A DNA stretch of 32,134 nucleotides from Parcubacteria group bacterium GW2011_GWA2_37_10 (GCA_000992015.1 LBSQ01000001.1:19473-51606); one strand, 5' to 3'; positions 7,749-17,060 are shown, counted from the first letter of the stretch. Notes: generated from the letters alone by a model not told the origin. Program-made: numbers and translations.

Positions 7749-8905
7749 TTTATTTTTTGCGCTAAACTTATTGCTTCTTTCAAATTTTTAACCACAAATT
7801 CTATTTCCTCTTCTTTCAAATTATTAAAAAGGGGCAGCGCTAATGTTCTTTTACTGACATTTTCTGCTATTGGAAAATCGCCCTCTTTGTATCTAAACTC
7901 TTTTTTATAAAACGGCTGCGAATGGATTGTTTGAAAATAATTTCCGCATTGGATTCCCCTCTCTGCCATCTTTTTAATTATCACATCCCTCTTACCGGAT
8001 AATTTCCCGCTTAATTTTATAACATAAACAAACCAGCTTAATTTGTTTCCGGATTTTACAAAAGGAACTTCAATCCCTTCAATTGATTTCAGCCTTCTAT
8101 TATATATGCCAGCAACTTTTGCCCTTTTACCTAAAATTTCTTTGATCCGCTTCATTTGAGCAATTCCCATGGCGCAGCTCATCTCGTCCAATCTGTAATT
8201 ATAACCCAGCCTTATATGCTCTAACCATTTTCCATTTTTTTTCTCTCTGCCCTGATTTGCCATACTGCGGCAACTCTCTGCAATTTTGCGATTATTAGTT
8301 AGAATCATTCCGCCTTCTCCGGTTGTTATCTGCTTATTTGGATAAAAGGCATAAATTGCGGCATCTCCAAAACTTCCGCATTTTTCGCGCTTAGCGCGTA
8401 GTGAGCCCGTCGAACTATACTCTGACCCCAGCGCTTCGGCTGAATCCTCTATCAAAAATAATTTATGCTTTTTCACAATTTTCTGCAATTCGTTCCAATC
8501 AGCGGGCTGAGAAAAAACATCAACCGCTAAAATTGCCTTTGTTTTTTCGGTAATTTTTTCTTCTATTTTTTTAACGTCAATATTAAAAGTTTTTTCGTCT
8601 ATATCTATGAAAACGGGTTTTGCTTTTTCAAACAAAATACAATTTGACGAAGCTATAAAAGAAAAAGGAGTTGTAATTACCTCGTCTCCGTCTTTAATGC
8701 CCAGCGCCCTTATAATAAGATGCAATCCGCTTGTTCCGCTGTTCACTGCCACGGTAAACTTTACTCCGGCGAAATCAGCCATTATTTTTTCAAACTCTTT
8801 ATATTTTTCTCCCAAACTCAAAGAAGAGGTTTCTAAAACCTCTGCCACGGCTTTCTTCTCTGAATTTGTTATGTCCGGTTTTGACAGCGGAATTTTATAT
8901 TTCAT
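7745..8905 (-). CDS. DegT/DnrJ/EryC1/StrS family PLP-dependent sugar aminotransferase
   Basis: IPLSKPDITNSEKKAVAEVLETSSLSLG...VAVNSGTSGLHLIIRALGIKDGDEVITTPFSFIASSNCIL...LIEDSAEALGSEY...FYPNKQITTGEGGMILTNN; Lys of NKQ is the PLP lysine. Confidence 0.95.
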   Translation of the reverse strand: MKYKIPLSKPDITNSEKKAVAEVLETSSLSLGEKYKEFEKIMADFAGVKFTVAVNSGTSGLHLIIRALGIKDGDEVITTPFSFIASSNCILFEKAKPVFIDIDEKTFNIDVKKIEEKITEKTKAILAVDVFSQPADWNELQKIVKKHKLFLIEDSAEALGSEYSSTGSLRAKREKCGSFGDAAIYAFYPNKQITTGEGGMILTNNRKIAESCRSMANQGREKKNGKWLEHIRLGYNYRLDEMSCAMGIAQMKRIKEILGKRAKVAGIYNRRLKSIEGIEVPFVKSGNKLSWFVYVIKLSGKLSGKRDVIIKKMAERGIQCGNYFQTIHSQPFYKKEFRYKEGDFPIAENVSKRTLALPLFNNLKEEEIEFVVKNLKEAISLAQKIK

Positions 8906-9299
8906 TTTTGAGAAACTTTATCACTTTTGCCGGCGCGCCATAAGCAATCACATTATCTGGAATGTCTTTGTTGACAAAACTATATGCTCCAATAATAGAA
9001 TTTTCACCAACAGTAACTCCCGGCATAATTGTAGAATGCGTTCCTATTTTGCAATTCTTTTTTAAAACCACTTTTCCTTTTTTATTATCAATTGTAGAAA
9101 CAGAATAAATTGAGCAATGGGACCCAATCTGAACACCAACGGTAATTTCAATCCCGAACTTTGCATTCATATAAGTAAAAGCGCCAATGTCTGTATTTTT
9201 GCCCAATTTAAGATTTTCCGGGTTTTTAACAACCCAATTATATTTTGTCGGTTTGCCGTCTTCTATTTCCGGCGCTAACCAATTTTTAAATCTGCTCAT
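8895..9299 (-). CDS. Left-handed beta-helix (hexapeptide) acyltransferase
   Basis: Hexapeptide repeats LKLGKNTDIGAFTYMNAKFGIEITVGVQIGSHCSI...KKNCKIGTHSTIMPGVTVGENSIIGAYSFVNKDIPDNVIAYGAPAKVIK. Confidence 0.9.
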   Translation of the reverse strand: MSRFKNWLAPEIEDGKPTKYNWVVKNPENLKLGKNTDIGAFTYMNAKFGIEITVGVQIGSHCSIYSVSTIDNKKGKVVLKKNCKIGTHSTIMPGVTVGENSIIGAYSFVNKDIPDNVIAYGAPAKVIKFLKNEI

Positions 9300-9964
9300 T
9301 TTATTTCTCTGACGAGCATAAAGGCTTCTGCATATCTTTTGCCGACCTCCATGCCCCTCTTTTGCGCTAATATTTTTATACCTTCTAAAGACCTTGGGTG
9401 AGGATATTCTTTTAATTCTGACTTATAACACTGTATTGCTTTTATTTTATCATCTAAAAAATCTGAAATATTTTCATAATAATTAGGAGTAAAAATATTT
9501 CCTGCGCCTTGGGCTGGATTAGACCATTCTGTTTCAGACAAAACCTCATAACAAAACACTTTTTTAACAGGAGAATCGGGTCTGGGTCTTACTGCCACCA
9601 AAGCGGATTCAGCAACCAGTTTATGGTCTTTATTAATGTCTCCAGAAAACGGTATAAAAACTATTTCCGGCCCTACTTCTTGAACTACTTTTGAGATAGA
9701 GTCATTTAACTTTTTTTGAGAAATTATATCAAGTTTCACTGTCGGAAAATCTAAAAGAAATAATTTGCTAATTCCGAGTGTTTTTACCGACAACTCTATT
9801 TCTTTTTTCCTGTTTGTTATAAATTCTTCTGACCAGTCTGGAGTATATGCCTTAGTGACAATGCAAAGAAAAACCTCGTCCCCTTTTTCTGAATATTTTT
9901 TTATTGTTCCTCCGCAACCCAAAACCTCGTCGTCCGGATGCGGAGCTATTACTAAAATTTTCAT
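9296..9964 (-). CDS. PIG-L/LmbE family deacetylase
   Basis: MKILVIAPHPDDEVLGCGGTIKKYSEKGDEVFLCIVTKA; FIPFSGDINKDHKLV. Confidence 0.93.
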   Translation of the reverse strand: MKILVIAPHPDDEVLGCGGTIKKYSEKGDEVFLCIVTKAYTPDWSEEFITNRKKEIELSVKTLGISKLFLLDFPTVKLDIISQKKLNDSISKVVQEVGPEIVFIPFSGDINKDHKLVAESALVAVRPRPDSPVKKVFCYEVLSETEWSNPAQGAGNIFTPNYYENISDFLDDKIKAIQCYKSELKEYPHPRSLEGIKILAQKRGMEVGKRYAEAFMLVREIK

Positions 9965-10025
9965 AAAAATAACTTATCTTTTTTATTATTCTATATTATC
10001 AGATTTTTGCCTTAAATCAACATAC

Positions 10026-10059
10026 AAAAAAAGGCTGATGCCCGACAAGAGACATCAGC
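10026..10059 (-). terminator. Rho-independent terminator downstream of the PP2C-like gene
   Basis: On the minus strand GCTGATG - 12 nt loop - CATCAGC followed by CTTTTTTT; stem arms at 10053-10059 and 10034-10040. Confidence 0.8.
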
Positions 10060-10067
10060 TTTTACTT

Positions 10068-10946
10068 TTACAACAACTTGATTTCCACTGCAGAAGCCTC
10101 TGGCCAGCCAGTTATATGAGATAGAGAGTCCTCGGTCTCATCTCGCCATTGCAGGACAGTCGGTAAACCACCACTCGCGTAAAGACTCCAAACATTCAAA
10201 GCCGTTCCTTCTTTGCGCGCGGGATTCATCGCCGCTGAAGTAAGCAAACCGTCACTGCCCAGTAGAATAAACTGCGGACGAGATAAACAGTTGATTTTCT
10301 TTACCATCCAGCACTCTTTCAGGGCCGGATCGCCGTTTAACAGGGGATATCCGCCCTTCCCGATGTTCTTGTTGGCGCAACGGATTTTCCTGGCTGAAAA
10401 GATCGGAAAGTAGATATCCCAAGCGCGGCCTTTGTCACCCTCTGTCTGCTTAAAACACTCCGCGATAGTAGCATTCGCTTCCTGCTCGTCTTTGAAAGCG
10501 GCCTGGTCAAACCCGGTAAGAAAAGATATACTATCGTTATACTTGACAAGGGCAAAACAATCCCCAGCGATAACGAAGGTAATTTTTGCCGGACCGAAAT
10601 GGCAAACAGCAAAGCTTGCCCCGCCAACATCTTGCCCCCTTGTAGGATCCTTTCCCTGAACATTGTGGGCCCGGCGAATTCGGCTGTTAGCATTAAGCGC
10701 AAATTCCTCAACATCAACCGGAGCGGACACAGACATCCCAGCCGAACAAAACTCTTTTGTCGCCACTTGTCCTCCGGTAAGACCTCCAGGATATATCAGC
10801 GGCGGATTGCTGGGGCTGTATCCAGCTGAAACACCATCAGATACCCCGAAAAGACCTGCCTGCGCGTTGACGAAAGCCCCATCTTCTTTAGGCGCTTTTT
10901 CGTCAGATGGCGCTCTGTAGAAAGACTTTGCTGAAAAAAATTTCAC
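10068..10946 (-). CDS. PP2C-like serine/threonine phosphatase family protein (GTG start)
   Basis: EDGAFV, GLFGVSDGVSAGY, ITFVIAGDCFALV, PQFILLGSDGLL resemble the PP2C acidic motifs; GAGAGG Shine-Dalgarno-like sequence upstream of the GTG. Confidence 0.65.
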   Translation of the reverse strand: MKFFSAKSFYRAPSDEKAPKEDGAFVNAQAGLFGVSDGVSAGYSPSNPPLIYPGGLTGGQVATKEFCSAGMSVSAPVDVEEFALNANSRIRRAHNVQGKDPTRGQDVGGASFAVCHFGPAKITFVIAGDCFALVKYNDSISFLTGFDQAAFKDEQEANATIAECFKQTEGDKGRAWDIYFPIFSARKIRCANKNIGKGGYPLLNGDPALKECWMVKKINCLSRPQFILLGSDGLLTSAAMNPARKEGTALNVWSLYASGGLPTVLQWRDETEDSLSHITGWPEASAVEIKLL

Positions 10947-11005
10947 CTGAAACCTCTCTTTCTATGGGTTGGTGGATAGTTGCATATTTTCAAAAATCTA
11001 CTAAC

Positions 11006-11034
11006 ATCCTATAATAAAATTATAAATTTGTCAA
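11006..11034 (-). promoter_or_regulatory. Sigma70-type promoter for the PP2C-like gene
   Basis: Minus strand TTGACA (11034-11029), 17-nt spacer, TAGGAT (11011-11006). Confidence 0.65.
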
Positions 11035-11050
11035 TCATTGACTCCTGCAT

Positions 11051-11752
11051 TTACACTTTATCGGCGGAATTAATAATTTCCAAACTTTTCGGACCGCAAT
11101 TAAATAATAAGTCAATTACGGAAAGGTTTTCTAAAAACGGCGCAAATCTTTGAGAATAAACCGGGTGCTCAAATTCTGAAAAAATAAGTTTGAGATTGTT
11201 TTTTTTCAACTTTTCTTCCTCAATATAAAGTTTCCCTCCAACCCCCGAAAAATAGGTATCAGCCTTAAATTTTTTGCATAATTCAATTATCAAATCGGTT
11301 TTATGGCCTTTAAAATCAAAGCCTGAACTTTTAATAATGGGGGTCTTAATTTCTAACTTTTCTTCCAAATAGCAAATAATGTTTTCATTTAAATCAGAAA
11401 GTTTTTGCCATTTTTGGGAATATAGTTTTTCAAAAAAATCACAATAAACATCAAAAAATGGGGTTTTTTTATAGTTAAAATAAATGGTTTTCCAGTGCTG
11501 TCTTGCCCAAGGGATGGAGTTATCTATTTCTACTTCATTTATTTTTTGATATCCTTTACCACTAGTGACAACCGGCACCGTGAGCCAAAGCCACCCCTGA
11601 GAGTTAGAAGAAGTTCTAATCCGATTCCTATTCTGAAAACTTCCATCGTAAAACTGAACATGGTCAACTAAAATAAACTTGTCAGCCTTTGCTATTTTAT
11701 AAAAAAAGCCGAGGTAAGGAAGGTATTCTGGCTGATGCGCTGAAATAATCAT
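11051..11752 (-). CDS. WbqC-like family protein
   Basis: MIISAHQPEYLPYLGFFYKIAKADKFILVDHVQFYDGSFQNRNRIRTS...WLTVPV is the characteristic WbqC N-terminus. Confidence 0.9.
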   Translation of the reverse strand: MIISAHQPEYLPYLGFFYKIAKADKFILVDHVQFYDGSFQNRNRIRTSSNSQGWLWLTVPVVTSGKGYQKINEVEIDNSIPWARQHWKTIYFNYKKTPFFDVYCDFFEKLYSQKWQKLSDLNENIICYLEEKLEIKTPIIKSSGFDFKGHKTDLIIELCKKFKADTYFSGVGGKLYIEEEKLKKNNLKLIFSEFEHPVYSQRFAPFLENLSVIDLLFNCGPKSLEIINSADKV

Positions 11753-12372
11753 TTTATGTTTGTTGGTGGAGGGAGATTAATCCCATCTTTGCCATAAACT
11801 CCTTTTCTGGAAAGAACGGCAAAAAAACCAATAAATAATATTTTAAAATCCAGCCATAAAGACTGGTTATCAACATACCATGCATCATATTCTAATCTTT
11901 TTTCCCACGACACCAGCCCCCTGCCCTTAATATCCACCAGGCAGACCAATCCAGGTTTTACTAATAATCTTTTCTTCCATAATTCATTTAAAAAACTGTC
12001 TTGATTCGGATACCTAGGCAATGGCCTTGGTCCGACCAAACCCATATCTCCTTTGATTATATTAATCAACTGTGGCCATTCGTCAAGCGTCCATTCCCTT
12101 AAAAATTTACCTAATTTTGTTATCCGAAAATCATTTTCCGCAGAAGCCAAACCTAGCCCCATATTCTCCGCGTTTCCTACCATTGTCCTAAATTTCCAAA
12201 TTCTAAATATCTTCCCGTTTTTGCCTAACCTTTCTTGTTTAAAAAACACCGGTCCTTTTGAATCCAATTTTATTAGAATAGCCATAAAAACAAAAACAGG
12301 ACTTAAAATAATAAATATGATTAAGGCCGGTAGAAAGTTTGCCGAATTTCTAACAAATTCCTGAAAATTCAT
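11749..12372 (-). CDS. Bacterial sugar transferase (polyprenyl-phosphate phosphoglycosyl transferase, PglC/WcaJ-like)
   Basis: KLDSKGPVFFKQERLGKNGKIFRIWKFRTMVGNAE...ITKLGKFLREWTLDEWPQLINIIKGDMGLVGPRPLP. Confidence 0.96.
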   Translation of the reverse strand: MNFQEFVRNSANFLPALIIFIILSPVFVFMAILIKLDSKGPVFFKQERLGKNGKIFRIWKFRTMVGNAENMGLGLASAENDFRITKLGKFLREWTLDEWPQLINIIKGDMGLVGPRPLPRYPNQDSFLNELWKKRLLVKPGLVCLVDIKGRGLVSWEKRLEYDAWYVDNQSLWLDFKILFIGFFAVLSRKGVYGKDGINLPPPTNIK

Positions 12373-13538
12373 TTTATTTTTTTATCAATAAGCCGCTGAT
12401 ATTCATTTTTTAATCTGTCTAAAACCAATTCATGGCTAAATTCCTTTAAAATCTTTTCTCTGCCGCGCTTGCCCATTTCTTTTGCTATATCCGGGTTGTC
12501 TAAAATGTATAAAATTGCCTCGGTCAGTTTTTCCACATTTTTTACCGGGACCAAAATCCCTGTCTCTCCATTGCTGACCGCCTCAGGGCATCCTCCGGTG
12601 TTGCACGCTATCACCGGTATTTCCATTGAAGACGCTTCTAAAATTGACGCCCCCACTCCTTCTCTGTGAGTTGGTAAAACAAATATATCCATTAATGGAT
12701 ATATTTCATCAACATCGCTTCTTTCTCCTAGAAAAATTACATTTTTTTCTATACCGTATTCTTTGACAACTTCAAGGTCCACTTTATCTTTTTTTTCAGG
12801 CTCTCTTGGACCAACAATCAGGAGCTGGGTATCGGGAAATTTACTAATCGCATGCTTAAATGATTCAAAAAGTTCAAGGTAGCCTTTTTCTTCAACTAGT
12901 CTGGCCACAATGCCGATGACTTTTTTATCTAAGCCTATTCTAAGCCGCTTCTTTTTATTTATAATAAATTTTTCAGAAAATCTTTCGGGATTAAATCTGC
13001 CGGTATCAATGTCTCTGCCCAAATATTTTAACAAATCTGGCCTGCAAATTCTTTCTTCAATTGCTTTTCTAACCACATCTTTGCTCACGGAAAAAATGAC
13101 ATCGGAATACTTAGCTGTAAATCTTTGCAAAAAAGTGAAAAACTTTCTTTGCGTCCAACGCGTATCCGGCGAAAGGTCAAACCCATGCAAAGTATCCATA
13201 ATAATTGGGACGCCGGCTAATTTTGCGGCTAATTGGCCATAGATTTCAGGTTTTGGAGTGTGAGTATGAACTATATCAAACTTCTCTTTTTTGAAATATA
13301 AAAACAGTTGAAAAAAGGCGACTATGTCTGCGCGTGGAGAAAATGACCTTCTCTTAAATCTTATGGTTTTTACCTTAATGCCGCTCTGCCCGATGTCTTT
13401 AATCCATTTCCCCTCAGAGCAGATGGCTGAAACATCGTATCCTTGCTTCTGCAAAAATTTCAGCTGATTCAAAAGCATAAACTTTAAAGTAATATCAACT
13501 GAAGCAACACAGCAAACTTTAATTTTTTTATGTTCCAT
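12369..13538 (-). CDS. Glycosyltransferase family 4
   Basis: VHTHTPKPEIYGQLAAKLAGVP...VIGIVARLVEEKGYLELFESF...IFVLPTHREGVGASILEASSMEIPVIACNTGGCPEAVSNGETGILVP. Confidence 0.95.
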   Translation of the reverse strand: MEHKKIKVCCVASVDITLKFMLLNQLKFLQKQGYDVSAICSEGKWIKDIGQSGIKVKTIRFKRRSFSPRADIVAFFQLFLYFKKEKFDIVHTHTPKPEIYGQLAAKLAGVPIIMDTLHGFDLSPDTRWTQRKFFTFLQRFTAKYSDVIFSVSKDVVRKAIEERICRPDLLKYLGRDIDTGRFNPERFSEKFIINKKKRLRIGLDKKVIGIVARLVEEKGYLELFESFKHAISKFPDTQLLIVGPREPEKKDKVDLEVVKEYGIEKNVIFLGERSDVDEIYPLMDIFVLPTHREGVGASILEASSMEIPVIACNTGGCPEAVSNGETGILVPVKNVEKLTEAILYILDNPDIAKEMGKRGREKILKEFSHELVLDRLKNEYQRLIDKKIK

Positions 13539-13913
13539 ATTTTAGCGTAGCGATATAATTTTCAGCATACCATTTAATCGACAGAGATATTCCTTTTTTA
13601 AGAAAATAATTTGGCTTATACCCTAAAATCATTTTTGCTTTTGAAATATCTGCAACAAATTTTACCACCTCTCCCTTTCGGTTGCCTCTTATGATTATTT
13701 TACTTTTACTGTTTAATTCTTTCTTTATAATTTCGGCGGCTTTAACCAATTTCTCGCCTTTGCCTCCGGCAACATTAAAAATATCGTTATGAATTACCAA
13801 ATCAAAATCAACGGGCAATTTTGCGATATCGCTTTTATTAGAAGTTTTTCAAAAAGTCTGGTGCCAATAGTTCCGCTTGAACCGGTTATTAAAATTTTTT
13901 TAATTCTCTCCAT
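13528..13913 (-). pseudogene. NAD-dependent epimerase/dehydratase remnant with large internal deletion and frame disruption
   Basis: Translation from ATG at 13913 gives MERIKKILITGSSGTIGTRLFEKLLIKAISQ... (Rossmann N-terminus). The 13528-13818 ORF encodes only the C-terminus (DIFNVAGGKGEKLVKAAEIIKK...GEVVKFVADISKAKMILGYKPNYFLKKGISLSIKWY). The central catalytic region is missing. Confidence 0.85.
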
Positions 13914-14782
13914 TATTTTTTGCTTCGACAAAACGGCAATCTAAACATAAACGCCCGTGATTTAACTAACGTCAAGCGCAACTTCTGTTTTTGCTTATAT
14001 GGCAAAAAAGAATAAAAAAAGCTTGCCCAGCAAAGTAAAATAGCTTTTTTATAACTCGGGTAATCATTTTTGTATTGCTTCCTCATTTTTATATTAAGCC
14101 ATATTTTTCTTCGCGAGCTGTTCTTTCTGGAGAAAAATATTTCACTGCCTTCTTTTTCCAAATAATAAATAAAATATTCCTGAAAATTATAAAATTTAGA
14201 TATTTTGCCCATTTTAAGCCACAAATCTAAATCAGCCGAATAATCAAACAATGCGTTGTAACCTGCGGCTTTTTCCCAAATATCCTTCCTAAAAAGAGCC
14301 GAGCTGTGAGCAATCAGATTATTAGCAGAAAGTATTGATTTTCTAATTTCTCTGTCATGCTCCGGAAATACAAACCTCGCAATTTCATTATTCTTTATAT
14401 CTATTTTTATCATGCCTCCGCCGACTAATCCATAATCATTATTTTTTTCCATAAATTCTACTTGCTTTTTAATTTTTTGGGAATCAATCCAAATATCATC
14501 GTCGTCTAAATTGGCGATATATTTTCCCTTAGTCGCCCTTATTGCTTTATTCAAGCTTTTGTACGAACCTATGTTACTCTTGTTCTTGAAACTTCTAATC
14601 CGCGAATCTTTTTTCAAATACTCAAAAATTATTTTGGGAGTGTCGTCAGTTGAACAATCGTCCGTTATAATCAGCTCTATATTTTTATAGGTTTGCCCCA
14701 ATACGCTGTCAATCGCTTTTTTTATATACTTTGCCCCATTATAGGTAGATATAACAGCTGAGACTAATGGTTGTTGACTCAT
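13913..14782 (-). CDS. Glycosyltransferase family 2
   Basis: PLVSAVISTYNGAKYIKKAIDSVLGQTYKNIELIITDDCSTDDTPKII...YIANLDDDDIW. Confidence 0.95.
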   Translation of the reverse strand: MSQQPLVSAVISTYNGAKYIKKAIDSVLGQTYKNIELIITDDCSTDDTPKIIFEYLKKDSRIRSFKNKSNIGSYKSLNKAIRATKGKYIANLDDDDIWIDSQKIKKQVEFMEKNNDYGLVGGGMIKIDIKNNEIARFVFPEHDREIRKSILSANNLIAHSSALFRKDIWEKAAGYNALFDYSADLDLWLKMGKISKFYNFQEYFIYYLEKEGSEIFFSRKNSSRRKIWLNIKMRKQYKNDYPSYKKAILLCWASFFYSFLPYKQKQKLRLTLVKSRAFMFRLPFCRSKK

Positions 14783-14804
14783 TTTATTAACTTACTATCG
14801 CGGG

Positions 14805-15761
14805 TTAAATTATTTTTTTCGTTTCTAACCAGACTATCATATCAAGGGGAAACGTTTGCCAATGCTCTTTTATAATTCTAAATTTATTTTTATGCAATAA
14901 ATCAATCAAATCGTCATATTTCCAATGAAAAATGTGGGAGGTAGCCCATCCTTTTTTCTTAAGCGCTTTATTGATCGCCGCTTCAATAAGATTTTTAAAA
15001 CCGCCAATCCGAAATTTGTAAACAACGTCCGAAACTAAGCGGCGCAAAAAAGTATCTCTGTTTTCTGCCCTTGAAAATGATTTTCCGCCAAAAACCGTTG
15101 AACTGATAATTAATATGCCCCCTGTTTTAAGAACACGGTAGGCCTCTTTTATGGCAAGATACGGATCTGAAAAGTGATCCATGGCCGATTTTATATGGAC
15201 AACATCAAAAGTGTTTTTGACAAAAGGAAGATTTTCAGCGCAGCATGCTAAAAAATTACAGGGTTCAAGCAGACGAGGGTAAGCCTTTAACAGATTCGGG
15301 CGCAATTCAAAATTTTCAAACCCGTTTATAAGCGGATCAACGGATATATACAAAGGCACGTTGTCTCTTTTAATAAATTGACGTAGTTTCCCCTCTCCTC
15401 CGCCGATATCAAGCACTTTTCCTTTAATATTAAATTCTTTAGCATATATTTCCTTGAGGGACTCAACTTCATTAGAAAATACTAAAAAATCATCTTTTTT
15501 TGTATAACGTTCAAAATAACCATTCATATAATCATTTTGAACCGCTAACCAATTCTTTAATCCTCTGTTCATACAATAATCGGGTCTATGAATGCGAAAA
15601 TCAAAAACCTTATCCTTTAATCCTCTTTGAGGAATATCCTGCGAAGGATATTTACTGGCGCAAACTTTGCAAATAAACTCCTTGTCCTGTATTTTAAGGG
15701 GCTCCTTGCATAAAGGGCAACAAAGAGTTTTTATGATTTCTGCGTCTAGTTTTACATACAT
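14805..15761 (-). CDS. Class I SAM-dependent methyltransferase with N-terminal Trm112-like zinc ribbon
   Basis: LCCPLCKEPLKIQDKEFICKVCASKYP zinc-ribbon; KVLDIGGGEGKLRQF; FDVVHIKSAMDHFSDPYLAIKEAYRVLKTGGILII. Confidence 0.9.
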   Translation of the reverse strand: MYVKLDAEIIKTLCCPLCKEPLKIQDKEFICKVCASKYPSQDIPQRGLKDKVFDFRIHRPDYCMNRGLKNWLAVQNDYMNGYFERYTKKDDFLVFSNEVESLKEIYAKEFNIKGKVLDIGGGEGKLRQFIKRDNVPLYISVDPLINGFENFELRPNLLKAYPRLLEPCNFLACCAENLPFVKNTFDVVHIKSAMDHFSDPYLAIKEAYRVLKTGGILIISSTVFGGKSFSRAENRDTFLRRLVSDVVYKFRIGGFKNLIEAAINKALKKKGWATSHIFHWKYDDLIDLLHKNKFRIIKEHWQTFPLDMIVWLETKKII

Positions 15762-15767
15762 AATTTT

Positions 15768-17060
15768 TTATATCTTGTCGGTATTGTAAATTTCATGCCA
15801 TTTTTTTTTAAAATATAAATAAAAAACCGCCAGTAAAAATAATTCAGTGATAGCCGTGGCAATTATTGCTCCCATCGCATTATATCTAATAATTAAAAAA
15901 TAATTAAGGATAATGTTCAGTATAGACGCAAGCCCGCTGGCCACTAAAACCTTTTTCTGCTCGTTTGAACCGGATAAAAACCAGTTGTAAACATAAGATA
16001 AAGATTTGACCAATATAATAAAAGACAATACTTTTAAAAGCGCAACCGACGCCGAATAATCTAATGAATAAATTTTTATTACAAGAAAATTTGCCGACAA
16101 AAATAATCCGATGCTCAGCAAAAAACCGATGGCAACCATAACCAGCCTATAGTTGAAAAATATTTTTTGTAATTCTGTTTTATTTTTTTCATAAAAATAT
16201 GAAATTTTAGGAAAAAAACTCATGGTAACAACGCTTGGAACGATAAAAACCGCGAGAAACAGGTTATAGGCGGCATTATAATATCCCACCTCCTCCATAT
16301 TAGAAAATATTCCCAACATTACCGAACCCATTACAAAATATATCATATAAAAAATACCTGAAAATAAAAACGGCCAGGCTTTTTTAGCAATTTCTTTCCA
16401 TATTTTGAAGTCAGCCTTAAAAGACGGCCTGAGAAGATATGCTTTAAGAAAAAACAACGAAAAAGAGGCGCCTATAAAACTTGCTATTAAAAATGCGGAA
16501 GAAATAAATAGAACGGAACTTTTGTTTAAAATAAAAAAAGCCGACAGAACCAATAGGCATAAACTTTGCGCTATTCTGCAAACAGCCTCGTACTCCATTT
16601 TTTCGTTAGCTCTGAAAATTGCCTGAAAAAGCGCCGCAAAGTTATTTATTACAATATAAAGACTCAAAAAATAAACTAAATTTATCACCATCGAATCTCT
16701 GCTCAATAGCCTAATTGCTAATGCGGCAAGCGCCGTTACTGCCAGTCCTAAAATTAATTTCATCGTCAAAATATTGCCGATGTACTCAGAAGATTTTGTC
16801 TTATCCCGGGCAAGTTCCCTGATAATTAACATAGTAAAACCAAAATCAACAAATACGGCAAAAAAACTTACAAAGCTCAAAGCAAAACTCCACTTACCGT
16901 AGGTTTGCGGGCCCAAATAACGAGCCAGCCAAATAAAAACCAGAAAATAAATTCCGTTGCTGAAAAACTCGGCTAAAGCAAGCCAAAAGGCATTCTTTAA
17001 AAGGGTTTGTTTAATCCCTAAATTTTCAAAAAAAATAGTTTTGATGATTTTTATTTTCAT
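15768..17060 (-). CDS. Oligosaccharide flippase family protein (Wzx-like)
   Basis: Multi-pass membrane protein; LLKNAFWLALAEFFSNGIYFLVFIWLARYLGPQTYGKWSFALSFVSFF...DFGFTMLIIRELARDK. Confidence 0.92.
   Translation of the reverse strand: MKIKIIKTIFFENLGIKQTLLKNAFWLALAEFFSNGIYFLVFIWLARYLGPQTYGKWSFALSFVSFFAVFVDFGFTMLIIRELARDKTKSSEYIGNILTMKLILGLAVTALAALAIRLLSRDSMVINLVYFLSLYIVINNFAALFQAIFRANEKMEYEAVCRIAQSLCLLVLSAFFILNKSSVLFISSAFLIASFIGASFSLFFLKAYLLRPSFKADFKIWKEIAKKAWPFLFSGIFYMIYFVMGSVMLGIFSNMEEVGYYNAAYNLFLAVFIVPSVVTMSFFPKISYFYEKNKTELQKIFFNYRLVMVAIGFLLSIGLFLSANFLVIKIYSLDYSASVALLKVLSFIILVKSLSYVYNWFLSGSNEQKKVLVASGLASILNIILNYFLIIRYNAMGAIIATAITELFLLAVFYLYFKKKWHEIYNTDKI

Noticed and set aside
10337-10920. 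Overlapping ORFs on both strands inside the PP2C-like gene (10337-10717 minus, 10432-10659, 10599-10829, 10663-10920 plus)
   Set aside because: Higher GC lowers stop density and produces spurious ORFs; only the 10068-10946 frame has family motifs, promoter, SD and terminator.
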